A stretch of 64,000 bases of DNA from positions 678,776-742,775 of the forward strand of contig NZ_CAOJCN010000001.1 in the NCBI RefSeq assembly GCF_948329515.1. The letters run 5' to 3'. Both the position numbers and the translations under genes were made by a program. Below the pieces are notes generated by a model that was given only the letters and a program-made list of their open reading frames with translations, was not told the origin of the DNA and did no database searches. This document shows positions 61,102 through 64,000 of this stretch, in pieces (within the stretch, counting starts at the first letter, position 1; each line of letters opens with the position of its first letter). This stretch comes from Cohnella rhizoplanae. Lineage in GTDB: Bacteria > Bacillota > Bacilli > Paenibacillales > Paenibacillaceae.

Positions 61102-61652
61102 ACGGACTGAACGAAAAGCAGTTAAGGCATCTTAAGGAGCTCCTGCTCGCGGAAAAGCACGATATCGACCGTCATTTCCTGCTGGACATCGGCGACGGGG
61201 AGACGTCGATCATGGACGACACCGGCGAGCTGTCGTCTTATGACAACCATCCGGCCGACCTCGGGACGGAGACGTTCGAGCGGGAGCGGGATGCCGCCAT
61301 CGACGACCGGTACAAGGAGCGAAGAGCGGACGTCGAGCGCGCGCTCGCCAAGATGGAGGACGGCACGTACGGCCTCTGCGAGATCAGCGGAGAGCCCATC
61401 GGGTACGAACGGCTCGAGGCGCTCCCCGCGGTGCGGTACAGCATCGCGCACGCGCCGGCGGAAGCGATAGCCGATGGAGACTACCGGCCGGTGGAGGAAG
61501 ACGTGATGACGCCGCCGCCATCGGGCGCCGGCGAGCACCGCCAGCGGCAGGCCGGACGCTTCGACGACGCGGATGCCTGGAAGACGCTGGAGGAATACGG
61601 CAACGCTTCGGATACGCGGACGACCGGTACGGATACGAGCGCGGATCGCTGA
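61098..61652 (+). CDS. TraR/DksA-type (YteA-like) protein lacking zinc-finger cysteines
   Basis: The 184-residue protein matches the YteA/DksA-like family: coiled-coil N-terminus (MNGLNEKQLRHLKELLLAEK), NHPADLGTETFERERD, and the C4-finger region reading YGLCEISGEPIGYERLEALP. Only one of the usual four Cys remains, so zinc is unlikely to be bound. The last 40 residues are hydrophilic. ATG 61098 overlaps the Hsp31-like stop (ATGA) and has GGAGGTG upstream. Family members can act on RNA polymerase; some YteA proteins are sporulation or stress linked. Confidence 0.88.
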   Translation: MNGLNEKQLRHLKELLLAEKHDIDRHFLLDIGDGETSIMDDTGELSSYDNHPADLGTETFERERDAAIDDRYKERRADVERALAKMEDGTYGLCEISGEPIGYERLEALPAVRYSIAHAPAEAIADGDYRPVEEDVMTPPPSGAGEHRQRQAGRFDDADAWKTLEEYGNASDTRTTGTDTSADR

Positions 61653-61677
61653 CCGGCGACTGCGCGGATGACATCGA

Positions 61678-61714
61678 CGCGGCGGATGAGAGCATTCTCA
61701 TCGCGCCGCGTTTG
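61678..61714 (+). terminator. Terminator after the DksA-like gene
   Basis: GCGGCG-GATGAGA pairs with TCTCATC-CGCCGC across a 4-base loop, followed by TTTGTTT. Confidence 0.85.
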
Positions 61715-61805
61715 TTTATTTAGCAACAATTGGCGGGGAATGTCGTCTATACACCATAGAGCGATCGAATATTAGACCGTATTTATGGGGTTTGGAGGCT
61801 GGAAT

Positions 61806-63413
61806 TTGCAACGGTTAAGAATGATTTTTAAAACGGGGCTGCCGCTGTTCTGCGCTTTACTCGTGTGTCTGCCGTTTATGCAGCAGGCGGGGGCAGCCAA
61901 GCCGGCCGACATCTCCGTCTACCTGGACGGAGTGAAGCTGCCGGCGGACGTGCCGCCTTATATCGACCCGAAGCTTGGGTTCACCATGGTGCCGATCCGC
62001 ACCGTCAGCGAAGGGATGGGGGCCCATATCGGCTGGGATCCCCGGACGCAGTCGGCTACGATTACGAAGGGTCCCGACACGATCATTCTCGAGAGCGGCA
62101 AGCGCAATGCCACCGTTAACGGCAGCGCCGTGCCGCTGGATGCGTCCGTTCAGAACAAGTCGGGCCGGATCATGGTGCCGCTGCGCTTCATCGGCGAGAA
62201 CCTCGGATTGGACCTGGTCTGGGACCCGGTCGCCAGATCCGTCGTCATGCGCACGAAGGACGCGGGCGGAAATGGCGGGGGAGGCGATCAGGATGACGGA
62301 TCTGCGGACCAAGGGTTGCGCGGCGTCTGGATATCTTCCGTCTTTAATCTCGATTGGCCGTCGACGGCGTCCTCGGGCAACGAAGTCAAGCAAAAGGCGG
62401 AGTACGTGACGATGCTGGACCAATTTCAGCGGATGGGCCTGAATGCCGTGTTCATGCAGGTACGCCCGGCGTCCGACGCGCTGTATCGCTCGTCGCTCGT
62501 ACCGTGGTCCAAAGTACTGACGGGCACGCAGGGGCGCGATCCGGGCTATGATCCGCTGCAATTCCTCGTCGAGGAGACGCACAAGCGGGGCATGCAGTTC
62601 CACGCCTGGTTTAATCCGTTCCGTGCGAACACGGACACCAATACGTCCAAGCTGGCCGCTAATCACGTCGTCAACCAGCATCCGGAATGGATCGTAACGA
62701 CGGGCACGATTAAATACATCAATCCGGGCATACCCGAGGCCAGACAGCACATTATCGATGCGATCATGGAGGTCGTGAACGGCTACGATATCGACGGCGT
62801 ACACCTGGACGATTACTTCTATCCGTCGAGCGGCGTGTTCAGCGACGATGCGACGTTTGCGCTGCATAATCCGGAAGGGATCCTGCTCAAGGCGGATTGG
62901 AGGCGCAATAATATTAATGCGTTCGTGCGGGATCTCGGCGCCTCCGTTCATGCCGCCAAGCCCGGCGTATCGCTAGGCATCAGCCCCTTCGGCGTATGGC
63001 GCAACCGCTCGGCGGACCCGACCGGCTCCGATACGAAGGCGAGCGTAACGGCCTATGACAGCATGTACGCCGACGTGCGCACGTGGATCAGGCAAGGCTG
63101 GATCGACTATGTCGCCCCGCAGATCTACTGGAGCATGTCCTATAGCGCCGCCCGATACGACAAACTCGTAGATTGGTGGTCCGGCGAGGTCGCCGGCACG
63201 GAGGTGAAGCTGTACGTCGGCCATGCCGTCTACAAGCTGGGCACCCAGGAGGCCGGCTGGCAATCGGCGGGCGAGATCATTAATCAGCTTAATTACAATG
63301 CCGCGCATCCCGAGGTGCAGGGCGACATCTATTACAGCGCTTCCCCGTTGCTCAAGAATCCGCTTGGCATCGCGCAGGCGCTTCAGAATTATTACGGATC
63401 CGCCAACAATTAA
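61806..63413 (+). CDS. Secreted glycoside-hydrolase-like (YngK/GHL10) protein with stalk domain
   Basis: The 535-residue protein has a signal peptide (residues 1-31, ending QAGAA), a copper-amine-oxidase N-terminal-like stalk domain (about 35-150; MVPIRTVSEGMGAHIGWDP and MVPLRFIGENLGLDLVWDP), a Gly/Asp linker, and a GHL10/DUF187 barrel (RGVWISSVFNLDWPS; GMQFHAWFNPFRANTDT; IDGVHLDDYFYP; ISPFGVWRN). Relatives are surface enzymes thought to act on polysaccharide or peptidoglycan. TTG 61806 is preferred because GGAGG at 61793-61797 fits it; ATG 61785 lies upstream of that site. Confidence 0.92.
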   Translation: MQRLRMIFKTGLPLFCALLVCLPFMQQAGAAKPADISVYLDGVKLPADVPPYIDPKLGFTMVPIRTVSEGMGAHIGWDPRTQSATITKGPDTIILESGKRNATVNGSAVPLDASVQNKSGRIMVPLRFIGENLGLDLVWDPVARSVVMRTKDAGGNGGGGDQDDGSADQGLRGVWISSVFNLDWPSTASSGNEVKQKAEYVTMLDQFQRMGLNAVFMQVRPASDALYRSSLVPWSKVLTGTQGRDPGYDPLQFLVEETHKRGMQFHAWFNPFRANTDTNTSKLAANHVVNQHPEWIVTTGTIKYINPGIPEARQHIIDAIMEVVNGYDIDGVHLDDYFYPSSGVFSDDATFALHNPEGILLKADWRRNNINAFVRDLGASVHAAKPGVSLGISPFGVWRNRSADPTGSDTKASVTAYDSMYADVRTWIRQGWIDYVAPQIYWSMSYSAARYDKLVDWWSGEVAGTEVKLYVGHAVYKLGTQEAGWQSAGEIINQLNYNAAHPEVQGDIYYSASPLLKNPLGIAQALQNYYGSANN

Positions 63414-63422
63414 TTCTCCCCG

Positions 63423-63453
63423 ATCCCCCGCGCGCAGGCGCGGGGGATTTATT
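63423..63453 (+). terminator. Terminator after the YngK-like gene
   Basis: ATCCCCCGCGC pairs with GCGCGGGGGAT across a 4-base loop, followed by TTTATT. Confidence 0.9.
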
Positions 63454-63527
63454 GGTTAACGGGAGAATGTTACCGGCCCGATGTTAACGGGTAATAAGGG
63501 GCATTCGGCGAAAGGAGATCGTTGTCT

Positions 63528-64000
63528 ATGATTGAGATGATAGCCATTAAGCTGACGATCGCGATCGTCGGTCTCTGGGTCATGACGCGCCTGCTCGGCA
63601 AAAAGGAGATCTCGCAGCTAACCGCCTTTGATTTCGTGTCCTCGCTGATGCTGAGCGAGCTGGTCGGGAATACGATCTACGATAAGGACGTCAAGCTGGG
63701 CCACCTGTTGTTCGCGCTGGCGCTGTGGACGTGCCTGTCCCTTGGACTCGAGAAGCTCAGCCTGTTGTTCCCGCGACTCGGCCGGCTGGCAAGCGGCAAG
63801 CCCGACTTAATCATACATAACCGCAAGATCTTGTATGGCGCTATGAGACGCAACAATCTGGATTTCGACCAATTGCACGCGATGCTGCGGCAAAACGGGG
63901 TGTTCGCCCTCAGCCAGGTGGAATACGCGGTCCTGGAGACGAACGGCAGTCTGAGCGTCATGCTGACGTCCGACGTCGAGGACGAGACGCGCAAGGATCT
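63528..64000 (+). CDS. DUF421 (YetF/YkjA-like) membrane protein, N-terminal part
   Basis: The gene starts at ATG 63528 with AAAGGAG at 63511-63517 and runs off the window after 157 codons. Membrane helices are visible near residues 5-20 and 55-75, and the family motif LGKKEISQLTAFDFVSSL lies between them. After the helices comes the soluble YetF-type domain (GKPDLIIHNRKIL, NNLDFDQLHAMLRQNGVF). DUF421 proteins are common in spore-formers; several affect spore or membrane functions, but the molecular role is unknown. Confidence 0.92.
   Translation, partial: MIEMIAIKLTIAIVGLWVMTRLLGKKEISQLTAFDFVSSLMLSELVGNTIYDKDVKLGHLLFALALWTCLSLGLEKLSLLFPRLGRLASGKPDLIIHNRKILYGAMRRNNLDFDQLHAMLRQNGVFALSQVEYAVLETNGSLSVMLTSDVEDETRKD

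Noticed and set aside
1..64000. tRNA, rRNA, CRISPR arrays, insertion sequences or prophage genes
   Set aside because: None was seen on reading: no transposase or integrase motifs, no regularly spaced repeats, and no cloverleaf candidate noticed. A covariance-model scan would be needed to exclude small structured RNAs.

Overview
The window is a high-GC (about 60%) chromosomal stretch from a spore-forming Firmicute, most likely a member of the Paenibacillaceae such as Cohnella or Paenibacillus. The main reason is the order ymfI-ymfJ-ymfK-rodZ-pgsA-cinA-recA-recX-rny-ymdB-spoVS-dipeptidase-korAB-miaB-ricA, a Bacillales chromosomal backbone. Strong AGGAGG ribosome sites, TTGACA/TATAAT promoters, a DinR/LexA box at recA, a sigma-H-type promoter at spoVS and an alpha/beta-type small acid-soluble spore protein gene agree with this. 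No rRNA, tRNA, CRISPR, insertion sequence or prophage was seen.

Layout. 1-15 kb: the conserved cell-shape, phospholipid, recombination and RNA-decay block, ending in a two-gene 2-oxoacid:ferredoxin oxidoreductase. 15-21 kb: a two-component system with a lipoprotein, a PduL-type phosphotransacylase, and a stand-alone AAA ATPase followed by a membrane-anchored TPR protein. 21-26 kb: miaB-ricA, then spore-coat-like and unknown genes and a manganese catalase. 26-33 kb: bioY under a clear BirA operator, divergent from a single gene that fuses both ATPases and the transmembrane subunit of an ECF transporter; then an MFS transporter, a flavoprotein and an EAL protein. 33-38 kb, minus strand: glgC, a neopullulanase-like GH13 enzyme and an SDR. 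38-41 kb: a secreted VanX-like dipeptidase, small membrane proteins, three GNAT genes (one frameshifted) and an ABM-domain protein.

41-51 kb is a catabolic island: rhaEW, an ASRT-like sugar-binding-fold protein, rhaA, rhaB and a DeoR regulator, then lutABC and a GntR/FadR-type regulator. Together they can take L-rhamnose to dihydroxyacetone phosphate plus L-lactaldehyde, oxidise this to L-lactate, and then to pyruvate.

51-64 kb: a DedA-like membrane protein, dNTPase, a MerR-thioredoxin pair with a textbook MerR promoter, copZ with a CsoR-type operator, a SASP gene with a hairpin over its ribosome site, an AraC regulator, a divergent pyruvate kinase, aspartase, an aldo/keto reductase, an Hsp31-like protein translationally coupled to a DksA-like protein, a surface glycoside hydrolase-like protein and the start of a DUF421 gene. 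Starts were chosen from ribosome-site spacing and family alignment and often differ from the longest open frame.
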